Below are positions 45,198-57,966 of a stretch of 64,000 nt of DNA, piece by piece. Each line of letters begins with the position of its first letter. Positions within the stretch are counted from its first letter, which is position 1. Both the position numbers and the translations under genes were made by a program. The stretch is from Oryzias latipes. Taxonomy: Eukaryota; Chordata; Actinopteri; Beloniformes; Adrianichthyidae. The stretch spans positions 8,027,261 through 8,091,260 of the forward strand of contig NC_019866.2 of assembly GCF_002234675.1 (NCBI RefSeq), in the 5' to 3' direction. Below the pieces are notes generated by a model. The model was not told the DNA's origin and ran no database searches. It worked only from the letters and a program-made list of their open reading frames with translations.

Positions 45198-48100
45198 AAT
45201 GAATGTTTTTCAGTAAGCAAAAAAGGAACACAAATTAAATGCAAATAAAATTAATTTGGCAGCTAAACCATAAAAATCTTATGAAATATGTTTGAGTAAA
45301 ATTTCATATTTTGACTTAGCACCTCTTATTTTAAAGCTATTTCAAATATTTGGCTTAAGTATTTTGCTAAACTTAAAAACACTTCACGTCCAAAAAAAAA
45401 CATAGTATTATCCTCAAAAAAAAAAAAAGCAGCAACAAATGATGCTAACATGCAAAAAACCTTAAAGCAATTAACCAAACAATCATATTGACCAAGTTTC
45501 TAAGGATATTTCTCTGTTATAATCTTAAAACTTTCTTTTGTATTAAAGCACTTTGTTAAAATGGGACTTTATTAATGGGTTTGCTTTTTTATTTTTAGAT
45601 TTCCTTTGTTTTTCCACATAAGCTAACACCTGGAGCTTTTCTAAGAACTGTGAACTATAATTTGGATATTTCCTGTTGTAAAATCACAGCATGATGATTG
45701 AAGATTTCCTATAAAAAATCCAGATAGTTTCTACTTTCATAGTTCGATTTATAAAATTCAATCAAAACGAGTGCAAACGAAATCTGCATTTTACGCATAA
45801 CCAGCAGCTAGATGATATCAGCGAGGCACATGCTACATGTTAAAGGCTGTTTGTCAATCAGTTTTGTTATGTAGAAAGTGATCAAGGCTGTCAATTAGAG
45901 ACGCATGGATTAGCTTTTCTGTTTTTGTATAGAAATCTAGCCTCTAGAACATATCGCCCTCGAACTCCACAGAAGTGCCTTGCCTTAGGTGACAGGTTAT
46001 GTGTAGAATTGTCAGAGCAGACACTAGTAGTTCAACATGTTTCTGTATATTTAACCTTACAAAAGCATCAAGATGTGTATAACTATATGTAAAAGTGTAT
46101 TCTGCTGTATTTGGCCAATATCCATAAAGTATTTTAGAGGGGGGGTAAAAAAGTTCAATTGTGAGTGCCTGCGTTCAGACCTTCAGAAAAGCATCCTGTA
46201 CCCACAATTCCTTGTGGTTGTGGTGCTTTGTTTTGGTGCAGCTTCACCTTTCGGAGGATATGGGCGTTTTTTTGTTTGTTTTGGGAGTATGCAAACATCA
46301 ATTGAAACTTGTATAAAGGCGTACACAAAAGGCTTTTAGGACTGTGGAGTTTTCTTGGACTAATTCTGCAGTGAATGAAAAGTTTCATTGTTTACTCGTA
46401 GAATGGATTTTGCATAGGATTTATGCTTAGGTTCTTCTAATTGAAACGACCTTCTACTGTGTTTAAAAAAGAAAAAAAAACAACAACTTTATATTCTTGC
46501 TTTGAATCCAGTAGAAACACATGTATCTCCAGGTACAGTCTTTTGCTACACATGAATATGGGATAATGCATTGTTTACATTCTCTCAAATGACAATGAAG
46601 CAACTCAGAGGAAAAGAAAAAGAAAAATATCAAGAGAGCCAATGGTATTTGAGCATTATCATTACTATATTACAGGCAGGCTAAACACTTCTGGTATTGC
46701 ATGTTATGCGATGTAAGTAACCAGCTATTTAAAAAAAAGAAAAGAAAAAAATGGTCGCACTGTGTCACACTGCCAGAATATTTGTATTGACTTATTTTGA
46801 TGTAGGTAAGGCTAAATAACTTTTGCAAGCTTCGCTGCTACTACAAAAGGTATAAATGTAGTTTCTTGTTATAGATGTTTGAATGTTATTGTGTACCTGC
46901 AGCTCAGATTTCAGAAACTATGAAACCATTTGTCTAATGTATCTAACTTAAATTTGTTTTTTTTCTAATTGTGCATTTGTTAATCCATTCGAGTCCAATT
47001 TTCTATACTTTTGTAAATCACTTCAAATGATGTCATGGGCTTGCGTACTACTATAGATTGTCCTGTTTTGACTTTGATGTAACGTAAATACTTTTGTTGG
47101 CTTTGTGGTTTCTCTGTACACTGGATAGCGGTGTACGTTGCAGGTAATTTGAAAACCTTTTGGCCTTTTTTTTTTGTTTGTTTTTATTTTACCTGGGAGG
47201 TAAAGGAAGAAAAAAAAGGCGCCTGGTGTGACAAATGTCAGATCAAGCCAAAGCGGCGTTCCAGTCAGACGTTTATGATAAAGGAATCGTTGAAAAGCAG
47301 GGAGGATTTTTCCTTTAATGTTTCATATTTTGGTTATTAAACCTGAGCAACAGGATTTACATTTGCTTTGCAGCGTTAATAGATTTATTATATTTTGCAG
47401 TTTTACCAAAGACCTGTATTCTTTCTTTCTTTCTACTATATTTCATTTGTCTTATTCATTAGGAAATCTTAAGTAGATTAAAGGAATCATGTCACCTAGC
47501 AACCTTAAATAGATGGAAAAATTCAATAAAAATGATAAATGACACCTTTTCTTTACATTTTTAATTATTTAACGGCAGTCATAGTGAGTTATTAGCTGAA
47601 CAAAAATGCATGGGTGAGATCCTTCCCAACATGTATTTGTAATTTTGATTTGGTGGCGCGTGTACATCGGCGGATTGTGCGACGCTAGCTTGCACATTCT
47701 GGCCATAAGTGAGGTTTCCGTGTGGGTTTTATAGTCGTCTACAGTGAAGGATTGCTTTTGGGAATGACGTTTGTGCTTCTGAAGTGGCCAAATAAACTTC
47801 ATAACTGTACTGTTTTTTTATTTTTGCTTAATCGAGATAGTTTATAACGTCGTTCGGTATGTGTTCTATATTGATATGGTAGGCCTACAGGTGCTTTTTA
47901 TTCGATTTCTCTCAAAGGTGTCGTTTTTGTTCCTCATTAACCAGAGAACAGTTTATCGCAGTGGCAGAAGAATCCGGCAGATCTGGCGTGTTGCTCGTGC
48001 GTTTTTAGGTCTGTGGTCTTACAGAAAATCCGTTTGTGTCAATTGACATATTTCAGGAAAAGAAACAAATGTCGGGTAAGCATAGCTTCTCTGCATTGTT

Positions 48101-49350
48101 TTTTTCCTGCTTCTTTCGATTTAATCTCTTAGTGGACCAATTACTTTTTAACAAAACTGTGCCTTTTTAATATTTACATGACATAGACTGACTGAAGGGA
48201 GGGGGGAGGGGGAAATTACGGTTATTTCGAAATTCAAATTCCAGTGCCTTAAATAATTCCGTAGACCACAAAAATCCCTGCGTGTTCAGGCTAAAAGCAA
48301 CAAATTATTGCAATTTGATTCACCAACTCACAAATATTTGTCTGCCATACAGTCCAAGAAACCTCAACAATACCAAACCACTGAACACAACAATTATGAA
48401 CGAGTCATTCGGCACCACAAAGTTCAAGAAAAGCACCAAATAGGGCGCGTTTTGTAAATTTATTCGTGATATTTGTGTCATTATGCTCTGGAATAGTTCA
48501 ATATATTTTGCATTATTGTTAGTTGTTGTGTCTTTATTTTGTTTTTTTAACTTCTATAAATGGAGCCAGAAAATTTATGCAATCTTGTACATGTTATAAA
48601 ATATGATGTATGGAGCTGTTTGAATTAAGTAAAAGCAGAAAAGTAAAAAATGTGGAACCTGCAGGTCCATGTACTTACATTTAAGGAGACTTTTTTTTTT
48701 TTTTTTTTACTTCATTAAAGCCCTGAAATATTGAATGTATTCTTCCAAATTAGATATTCAACTATTAGGTCACTGGATATTACGGAGCACAGTTTATTGA
48801 TTATGATGTAGCATCTAGTTGTAAACTGATATTCAATAAAGTCTACTAGAATCTAAACAAATGCAAGTTTTTGCAAGTTTCTATTTGTCGATGTATCGAG
48901 ACATTATAAGAAAAGAAATGTATTTTTCTCAGGGGAAAAGCAGTGACGTGATCTGGAATGTGTTTAGTCCGAGGAAATTGCATTTCGTTGAATTATTTAC
49001 TGAATCACATTATTTATATATATATAAATATATGGGGGAAAAAGGATGTCCCTGATTTTGTGAGGAGCTGTATGGAAACGTAGGAAATTGTAATCTAAGC
49101 TAAAAAATTGTAGAGTAATTTCTTGGCATATTGGTATTTTGTGTTGTTAACACAAACAGGTGCAAGTCTTAGAGTATTAGATGTTTCTTTTTCTACATTG
49201 AGGATTGTGTACCATTATATATATTTACTGTAGTGTGCTACTAGTTTGTTAACACTTGTTAAAATGTTACACTACAGTTATGCAATGGTTTATGGAATTT
49301 ACACATTATTTTTACCATCTTGAAAATTAAAGTAATTTTTTCATTTGTAA
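44334..49350 (+). other. unkl: Long unkl 3' UTR and flank
   Basis: No further coding sequence. Candidate polyadenylation signals on the unkl strand are AATAAA at 47,525-47,530, 47,791-47,796 and 48,835-48,840, and ATTAAA at 49,326-49,331. The UTR could therefore reach about 3.5-5 kb. It is very AT-rich, with an AT/TGTATATA tract at 44,908-44,930 (TGTATATA also fits a Pumilio site) and a T32 run at 45,161-45,192. Which signal is used cannot be told from sequence. Confidence 0.5.
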
Positions 49351-52300
49351 TTGTGTGAATTCTTTTTTTTCTGGATAAGGGTTTTAAAATATGGTTTTAT
49401 TTCACTGCATTTATTGACATTTTAAGTTTAAATTTATTGAGAAAAATCTACCTAGTACTAAAAAAAAAAAAACATCGGTTTACTGGTAAGTGGCTTATTT
49501 TTGCAAACAGGCATCTTCATGGAAAAGTCTTAATTATAATAGATATATATATATATGTATCCGCACAGTTTAGATTTACAAAGTGCTGTTAATTAATAAT
49601 TATTAAAAAGGGCAAATTTGAACATTTTAAGCTAAAAAAATATTTTTTTGTTTAATATTTCAGAGCAACTTCTGCATTCAGTGGAGGAGTAATAATTTGA
49701 TTTTGCATGTGCTCATTTACTTTTTGACTTCATGTCTTGCTGGACATACAGCAAATATTCTCACTTTTTCAATAGTAACTTTCCTTTTTTTTTTTTTTTT
49801 AGATTTTTATTTTATTTTAAAAAACCCTCTTCAAGGGCACCATTTACGGCTATAAATATTGTAGAAGTGCATTAAAATTGTATAACTTCATCAATTAAAA
49901 TTAAACCAATTTAATAACTAAGATGTGCTGTGAAGAAACCTGCCTGTAAAGTACAGCGGGGCAAAAAGTGTTTTTCAGTCACTGTTTCTGCAAATTGTCC
50001 CACCAAAAAGATGAAAGGTCGCGTTTCAGGGTCAGCTGAAAGAAAGAATGGAAATCCAGGAATTCACATTGTTTGAGTTTTAAAGTATTCAGTTCATTAT
50101 GATGCTGACAAAATGTAGCTCGTCTTCCTTTACACACCAGACAGCAGCCTCTCCACTATGGCCAGGACCAAAGAAGCTCCATCTTATACTCATTGTCCAC
50201 CAGATGGCAGTCCAACCTCAGCACCAGTTTTTTTTTTCTCTTTTTTTTTTTTCTATTTAGAGTGTTTTACCTTCCGATACATTACACTGTATCAGCAGAT
50301 GTGCTGTTTGCCAGAAAACCTTGTGAATCCCGGACCCTGGTACCAATAAATAAGCAAACAGAGCAATTATTTGTGCTCAGTTTTCAAAGTTCACTAGGAA
50401 CAGAGTCCTGCTTCCACATCACTTACAGGGGAGCTCCTGCCAAAGCCCCATAAATGATTAAATAAATGAGAGAAGCCTGAGCAGGACAGTGTTCTGCACT
50501 AGGACTTAGAATGGAGATGCATTGTCAGTAACTATGGAGAGAAACGGCTCCTGATTTGGTGCTTGTGTGACAGATTCATTACTCATTAGTATTCCTGATA
50601 TAAGACTAAAACATTTTTTCCTTGGTTCTGTTTCCAAAACTGAAGCAGCTTCTTGAATGTAGGTTAAGCCACACCAGGTCAACCACAGAGTCTGATCACC
50701 CAGCAAGTCCAGGAGGCTTTTCTCCCCAAAAGCAGGTGAGCGCTGAACCAGAGCGTGTCACGCCAGAAGGTGGCTTGTAGAGCCTTGTGTTGGTGGATGA
50801 TGGGATACACTTGTCGATCTGGACATATCTGGATACATTCTCCCAAATCTCACAGTGTTGGGATGTTTGGATGACATACATCAAAACCAGCTGGATTACC
50901 AGAAACTATTAAACTGGATTGTATTCATTTTTCTTTAGTGTAAACTAACAAAGAACCAAAGTCAAGCAAGTTGCACTTTTGCTCTCACTCATTTACGTCC
51001 CACAATCCTTTGTGCCTAACTCTTCTTCATTGTGACAAGACCAAAACAACAGAAACAAGGCATGAAATTTGAGTAAAAAGTTGAAAATACATAGAATGCA
51101 TGGAAAGAAAAACGCCACTTCCTGTTGACCCAGACATTGCTACCTTTAACGGTAAAAGAGGCATATTTGATCCAGTTTTCTTACCGACCAAAACCTAGCG
51201 AGAGACACAAAGTCACTGTTTGAAAAATTATACTTTATGCTTTTGTGGCCATTTAGCCAATCATGTATAACATGTAGCTTTTAAATATTTACATTAGTTG
51301 AATTATTGTAATTTTCAAAATATAAAAATTTTAGCTTATTTTACTTTTGTCAGCACTACATACAAGTTCCTTTTAATATAAAAGCCATCCTATGCCGAAG
51401 AAGATCCTCCTGCTGCAGCAGATTTACTTGAATGAAAATGCAAGAAAGCCAAATGCAACATGATATTTTCCATCTTTATGACTTTGCTTTATCTTCATCC
51501 TTTTTCTCCTTTTACTAAAGAACATAAACATGACAACATTTGTGTAAAATCTTTCTCTTTTAAATCTATTTGTGCTTTAGGCTTATTCTAATAAAAATAC
51601 AGTCTTACCATAATTTATTCATCTGACATGTTAAAAATCAGTTGACATAACCTAATTTACTAAAACAAATACACCAAAACTACAAATATTATTCATTGAA
51701 ATCATTAGCATTTTTCTTTAAAGCCGAAGGGCCACAATGGAGGGGTGAATGAGCCTAGACCCTCAGGTTGCAGACCCCTGTGCTAACAAAGCACAGAACT
51801 GATGCAGCCACTCTGTGCAGCCATAAACTAACGGAGTTTCTATCAAACGCTTTCCTGTCTCTACACGGCTCCAGAGGTGTGCATTGAGAGCAGCTCCCAA
51901 AATAATGAGTGACAACAAGTTTAGGTATCATTTGTTATTACAAAAGTATTTTTTTAAATCACTATAAAATTATTTTCAAATCTAAAAATGTCGACATTTT
52001 TAAGATATGAACTGGCTGTAAAAATATCAAATAAATATCAATTTAATTAACTCTATTTAACAAAGTTGATATTTAATGGATTCACTATGTCATGTACTGT
52101 ATGTATGAGTCCAAATATGTCTATTTATAATGTATAATGGTACCATTTACACGTGTATGTGGATGTATAAATGGAAATGTATCTTCTTTTACTTTTTAAT
52201 TTCTTATTTTTCTAATCAGCGATATTTATTTTGTTTGTATTCCTAAGTGTTTTTTTTGTTTTAAATGCTTAAAAAATAAAGCAAATTCAAAAAACCCGCT

Positions 52301-52910
52301 ACTGATTTACAACCAATACTCATTTTGTGTGAAAACCGTAACATTGTTTTTAGCAGCTGAGGATTTTTTCAAGATTCTAGATTATTCCCCAATTCAACAG
52401 CACTTTGGAAGATTTGGCTGAACCAATGACAGCTCTGGTCTCAACATTTTTAAATGTTCTTGCTTGTTTCCCTATAAGAGATATGAACTAAGATGCAGAG
52501 ATTTGTTCAACTGTGGCACCTTTTGCAGGTTTCAGTGTGTTTGCCAGGAAACTAATGAGGAATTTGGCGATCATCCTGCCGCTGTTTTTGAGAGAGCAGG
52601 AGTTTCTGGGGACTCCACTTCCTCCTGTTCCTTCCACTATTTGATCTCCAAAAAGAAGTGATAATCTTTTGTTTTCCTGCTGCTGGATATTCAGAAAACC
52701 AGAGCGAGGATGTGATTCCTTAACTGTATTTATTTCACCAGAAATGCATTAATATTATAGAAACAATTACCAGTATGGCACCAGTAATAGCATTTTTCAT
52801 GCTGTTAAAATTGACATTTGTTAAATTGATCGTATGATTAAAATATTGGAATAAATAAATGTATTTTGTATAAAGAAAAAGCTCACATTGCACCACATTT
52901 TAATCAAGTT
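49351..52910. other. Spacer between unkl and igfals
   Basis: No supported gene. At about 51,720-51,780 a stretch ends GGTTGCAGACCCCTG; its reverse complement, CAGGGGTCTGCAACC, looks like a hAT transposon terminus. No partner end was found, so this is a fragment at best. A perfect CTCF-core match lies at 50,197-50,211. Confidence 0.45.
50197..50211 (+). promoter_or_regulatory. Candidate CTCF site
   Basis: CCACCAGATGGCAGT matches all 15 positions of the CTCF core consensus as I know it (CCASYAGRKGGCRSY). It lies downstream of unkl and 3 kb from the end of igfals. Binding is not shown. Confidence 0.5.
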
Positions 52911-53005
52911 TTTATTAAATACCTTCAACAGACCTAGGCACATCAAATAAACACAATTCATCACACTTTTTTACTTACATAAGATAATATTTAATAACAT
53001 TTATT
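52911..53005 (-). terminator. igfals: Candidate igfals polyadenylation signals
   Basis: On the minus strand AATAAA occurs at 53,005-53,000 and again at 52,916-52,911, about 190 and 280 nt after the igfals stop. Either would give a short 3' UTR. Confidence 0.45.
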
Positions 53006-53195
53006 CAGTAATATTTTCTTTTTGTTCAGAATGAGTCAAAAAAAAGCTTTACACAACAGAACTCTAAACATTTTGGAACAAAACTCAGCTTCTGCTTCGG
53101 CTTTTACTTGAAATCGAGCTAAAGTATGAGATAAGACTGACTAAAATGTAGATTTTGATTTAGATTAGGAATCCGGTCATCTTCTCTCTATGTAT

Positions 53196-54956
53196 TCAGC
53201 AGTTTTGAAAGGGTTCATCGCTCACGTCGCGCAGGTCCTGACCCACCAGATGTGGCGGGCTCGTGCAGGTGATGTTGTTATATATGGTAATAGTGGAGTC
53301 TGGTTCTTCACCCTCTGCGTGGGTCTCCACCTGCCGAGGGACCACCAGCGGTTTCCCCACGCTGTAGCTCCTCAGGGGGAGAGCGCCGCAGTCACATTTC
53401 CATCGATTCCCGGACACCAAAAGTTTTTCCATGCTGTCTGAGAAGTTCGGGACCACGCTTGTCAGCAGATTCGCTCTGAGGTCGAGGTAACGCAGTTTTG
53501 GAAGCAGTTGCTCTGTTCCGTTTGGAAAAAACTGTCGACAATCATTGTTGACTAACAGCAAATACTCCAAATTCTTCAGACCAGAGAAAGTGTGCGGGGA
53601 AAGAACCTCCAGCTTGTTAAAACTCAAGTCCAGTCCTAGCAGTCCCACTAGATCTGCAAAGCTCCGGTATTCCACCACAGAGATATTGTTGTGTTGAAGG
53701 AAGAGCCTCCGTAAACCAGAGAGTCCAACAAATGCTTGAGCGGGGATGCGCGTAAGGCAACCTCTGTCCAGATGTAGGCTGTGGAGCTTCGACAGACCTT
53801 TGAACATTTGATCGGGCAGACTGCTGAAGCAACTGCCAGACAGGTTGATGACAGCCACATGGGACAGGCCTGTGAAACTCCCCATCTGTGCTTCCTGCAC
53901 CTGATTGTGCTGCAGCTCCAGGACTTCCAGATGGCCAAGCCCATCAAAAATTCTCTCCCCTAGAACTCGAATCTTGTTGTGACTGAGCTGCAGTTCCTCC
54001 AAATACTGCAGATCTCTGAATGTCCTGGGCCGGATGCCAGTGACGGAGTTGTTGGAAAGTCGCAGCACGTGAAGACTGTGCAGCCCCAAGAAGGTGTCTT
54101 CATGCAGAGAAGTCAGCTTGTTGTTGGTCAGATCCAGCCATCTGAGCGACTTCATGCCCACAAACGCTCTCGGTACTATGGTCACAATCTGATTGCGGGC
54201 CAAGTAAAGCTTTTGCAGTTTAGTGAGTTTGACAAACACATTGGCCTTTATGACCTTGACGTGGTTCCCGGTCAGATCCAGCTCTTTTAGTTCAACGAGG
54301 TTTTGGAAGAGTTGCGGCTGCAGATACGCAAGTCTGTTTCCTGCAAGAATGAGCTCCCTCAGACTGTGCAGATCATGGAAAACCGTCTCTGGCAGGACCG
54401 TTAGTGAGTTCCACCCAAGGTTAAGGAGCCACATGTGCGACAGTCCAGCGAAAAGTCTTTCATCGATGCGACTGATCTGGTTGTTATGGAGACTAAGAGA
54501 AGCCAGGTTAGGTGTGTTTTGGAAGATTGTACCTGGTAACGCCCGCAGGCGATTTCTCTCCAGATGAACATGTGCCAATGACCTGAGGCCTTTGAAAGCC
54601 TGAGGGTCAAGGGTAATCAACTGTCCGCTTTGTAGATTCAAAAAATCCAGATTGATCAGGCCTCGAAATGATGCTGCCGGCAGGGAAGTAAACAAGTTCA
54701 TGTCCAGCCAGAGAGAGTGAGTGGACGAGGGCATGTCACCTGGTATGTGCGTGAGGTTACGAGCGCTGCAGTACACGCTGAGCTCCAAGCTGTAGTCATC
54801 GTACAGACAGGTGCAGCCCTTAGAGCAGCGGACGGGGTCTTCGGCCTCCTTCTGTCCTGCCGTGTCGGGGTCTGGCAACACCAGAGATGCTCCCAGCACC
54901 CAAACGCCAAGAAATATGAGGGTTTTCATGCCAGCTGTGGATATTTTTAACACCAT
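53196..54956 (-). CDS. igfals: Insulin-like growth factor-binding protein, acid-labile subunit
   Basis: This 586-residue minus-strand frame encodes a secreted leucine-rich-repeat protein that aligns end to end with IGFALS, the liver-made subunit that stabilises IGF with IGFBP-3 or -5 in blood. Order: signal peptide (MKTLIFLGVWVLGASLVLP from residue 10), N-terminal Cys cap (C44, C48, C50, C63), about 18 LRRs, and a C-terminal cap (C521, C523, C564, C586) ending in a family-typical NNITC...LRDxS..F..C segment. Glycosylation motifs include NLT (67) and NIT near the end. Compared with my memory of the human protein (605 residues) it lacks about one LRR before the cap and two cysteines in the cap. 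The first nine residues may be intronic: CCACAG precedes Met10 (codon at 54,929-54,927), and mammalian IGFALS has a short first exon. Confidence 0.93.
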   Translation of the reverse strand: MVLKISTAGMKTLIFLGVWVLGASLVLPDPDTAGQKEAEDPVRCSKGCTCLYDDYSLELSVYCSARNLTHIPGDMPSSTHSLWLDMNLFTSLPAASFRGLINLDFLNLQSGQLITLDPQAFKGLRSLAHVHLERNRLRALPGTIFQNTPNLASLSLHNNQISRIDERLFAGLSHMWLLNLGWNSLTVLPETVFHDLHSLRELILAGNRLAYLQPQLFQNLVELKELDLTGNHVKVIKANVFVKLTKLQKLYLARNQIVTIVPRAFVGMKSLRWLDLTNNKLTSLHEDTFLGLHSLHVLRLSNNSVTGIRPRTFRDLQYLEELQLSHNKIRVLGERIFDGLGHLEVLELQHNQVQEAQMGSFTGLSHVAVINLSGSCFSSLPDQMFKGLSKLHSLHLDRGCLTRIPAQAFVGLSGLRRLFLQHNNISVVEYRSFADLVGLLGLDLSFNKLEVLSPHTFSGLKNLEYLLLVNNDCRQFFPNGTEQLLPKLRYLDLRANLLTSVVPNFSDSMEKLLVSGNRWKCDCGALPLRSYSVGKPLVVPRQVETHAEGEEPDSTITIYNNITCTSPPHLVGQDLRDVSDEPFQNC

Positions 54957-55335
54957 GATATAAATATACTAACTCAGATTTAAAATGAAATACATATTAA
55001 CCTTCTTTTCATCCATTTTGTAGAAAAAAACACCTAAATGTGTAGCTTACCGTTTTCCCCAGAGGTCTTAATTAGTAGTAGTGGACAGACTGCAATACTG
55101 AATGGTAAATCTGTGTGCAATTGTTTGTATGCTCAATGGGGAGACTGTCAACCCTCTAACTTTTTTTTAGCCAGCTGAACTGTTATTAACCCATTCCTTT
55201 CCATTACTCCTCTTAACAGCTTTGATTTTTTTTTAAAAAGGTAGGAGAAAAAAGTTTCTCCTACATTTTTAGTGTGAATGAGTTCAATAAAATCCCCAGT
55301 TTTAAACCACTAAACCTAATAAGAGTAAAACAAAA

Positions 55336-55464
<129 letters not shown>

Positions 55465-56421
55465 ACAATAAAAATATCAAATTTTCCTCACTTTGGTTCA
55501 AATGACTCTGAATAAAAGTTTAATCCAATAAATTATTTAAATAAAAATAAAATAATAATAATGTTTGATTTATTATTATTATTATTTTTTACCACAAACC
55601 ATTATAGAAAATGATCAAAGGCTTTAAACGGGGTGTCCTTTGAGTGTTTACTTTAGTCAGGACTTACTATAGATTTTACTGGGACATTGTTAACTTCGTG
55701 TGATTTACTCAGTTTGCTGCTCAGTTGATCAGATTCACAGAATTTTTGCACTTTACCCTGATCAATAGTTCATTTAACAAGCACAAACAATATCTTAGGC
55801 TGTTATTTAAGTTGGTAGATGTCTCTTGAGTCTAAAATCATTAATACATCTTTTTTATTCATGTGAAATCAACAACATGTGTTATAAAAACTGTATTTCA
55901 TTTACATTTCCTCTGCCGTGCGGTGATGAGGTCCAGAGGTTGCAGAGATCCATTTCCTAATCACATTAGTCATTATAATGACTAACTTTTTGTTTACTTT
56001 TTTCATGGAATCCGAGGTTCTTTGGGTAACCATGAACCGGTCATGGTCTGAGGGAACATCTTGCACATGAATTTACAGAATGACTCACAAAAATCAGATT
56101 CATTGCACTGAATGTGCCTTATAAGGACATTTTCATCTGTCACTCAAATCTGTTGTCAAAGCTAATTAGTTGATGAAATTATTCTCGAGGCGCAGCTCAA
56201 ACTGCCCCACTTGAAGGATTTAGTAATAAATGCCTCATGTCAGCAAAATTTTGTTTTTTTATTTTATATAAAGCAGTATTTTTGTGATTGGGTTCTAAGG
56301 ATACTGTAAGATATATTTTTTCATGTATAGTTTTGCGTTTTTATGAATAAAATTCCCTACTTTAAGCATTTTATTTGTGTGAAAGAAAACCTTTTCATGT
56401 TGAATTTTCACTGACCTCCTG

Positions 56422-56436
56422 CCAGCAGAGGGCAGT
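56422..56436 (+). promoter_or_regulatory. Candidate CTCF site
   Basis: CCAGCAGAGGGCAGT matches all 15 positions of the CTCF core consensus. It lies 1.5 kb upstream of igfals and has the same orientation as the match at 50,197, so the two bracket the gene. Confidence 0.55.
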
Positions 56437-57132
56437 GCAGGCCTGTTTTTTTTGTTTTCAAATCCTGTGAGTTTGAGTCTTTTTCCACTAAAAAGCTGCA
56501 TCAAACTTTAAAATTTGAAGAAACAAATTGGTGGAAATATTTAGATGAATGAATCTGAGCCTGATGACAAGATTGTGAGCAGTCACTGATGAGCTGTCTG
56601 CCTTCAGAGGGAATAGTTTTCCTAAAATCTTTGAATGATGTCCTGCAGCCCAAAACCAAAGATGTATTCTGGATACATAAATCAAGCTTATTTTAAAGAT
56701 AAATGCTCTTCATAAATAAACTTCTCCGCTTTTATTAGAAGACATAAATATTTATTACAGTTGCATTCACACTTAAATGCTGAATGAAATGTCTGATCTG
56801 ACTATAAAAAAATAGCACAAAAAAACATATTCTAGTAGAAACTCTTAAACTGCTTAAATTGTTCAGGTAAGTCACAGTTTTCACCTGGAATAACATGAAG
56901 AGAAACTGTTGAGTTTCATTTAAGCGTTAAATTAACACCTCAGAAAATTAGACGGCACGTGAACATGAAGGACTCAAGTGTTGACAGAAACGTAAGCAAG
57001 AGCAAGAGCCTCTAAATATAGTAGATTTACTATATAGACTGAAATATGGGGGGCAATAAATCCTGTTGTAAAATAAAACTGTTGTAAAAATCACACCAAT
57101 GAGGTCAGATTGTGTTTAGATCTCAGCTTCAT

Positions 57133-57371
57133 CATTTCTATGTGGTGTTTGGGTTTTTGCTGGGTGCTCCAGCTTCCTTCCACATTATAAAAGTTGGTCA
57201 ATTGGTGACTCTAATTGTGAGTGTGAGTCTGTGGTTCTTAGTTTTTGTGTGGCCGTGTCTTGGACTGGCGAACTGTTAGGGGTCTACCCTGCCTTCGTCT
57301 AACAGTGGCCAGGATAGGCTCCAGCAACCCTATAACTCCAACAGGAATTAAGCAAGTTTGAAAAATTACTG
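57133..57371 (+). repeat. SINE fragment, 3' two-thirds
   Basis: It starts near TTCTATGTGGTGTTTGGG and includes CTCCAGCTTCCTTCCAC, CAATTGGTGACTCTAATTG, GGACTGGCGAACTG and CCAGGATAGGCTCCAGCAA. It is a degraded member of the family at 1937-2280, without the tRNA-like head. Confidence 0.7.
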
Positions 57372-57966
57372 AATTTATTTTTAACAGTATACTAATGGTC
57401 AATTTCAATTACTAACAGATTATATGAAAGAAAATTCCTTTTCTGACTCATCTCTGAAGAAAAAGCAAAAGGTGACATAGATAAGAGGAAACATTCTTCT
57501 AAATGGAAAGATGGAAGTTATGGATATGAAAATGACTGCAGAACCTTCTCCCTCCGAATCTAAGGTGGTCTGATCCTCGTGTTAAAACGATGGCTGTTTA
57601 ACAATTTAATGAAGAGAAACGGAAGCAGGCCTTTTTAGAAACAACTGAAAACGTCAAATAAAACACAGAAAAGGAAGGAAAAAAGTGGCAAATATAGAGT
57701 TACAGAATCAAGAGCAGCTTTGCTGAAGACAAACTCCACTCAGCCAACAAGGTGTTAAGCATTAAAAACTGTTTCCAGCAAAATATACCAAAAAATCCAC
57801 AAAACTCTAAACAATGAAAGCTGGTCTTACAGTTATAACAAAGTCCTGGCAAACTATAAGTATGACTGCGTTTTGAGCCAGGAGAAAACCTTTATCTTAT
57901 TCAGTGCAGCAGAGAAAAACAGAAACAAATCCAGCTGGTAAACTGTTAAATGTGGAGACTCGAGTA

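Noticed and set aside
51720-51780. Complete hAT transposon
   Set aside because: Only one possible terminus (CAGGGGTCTGCAACC on the minus strand) was found; no partner end or 8-bp duplication.
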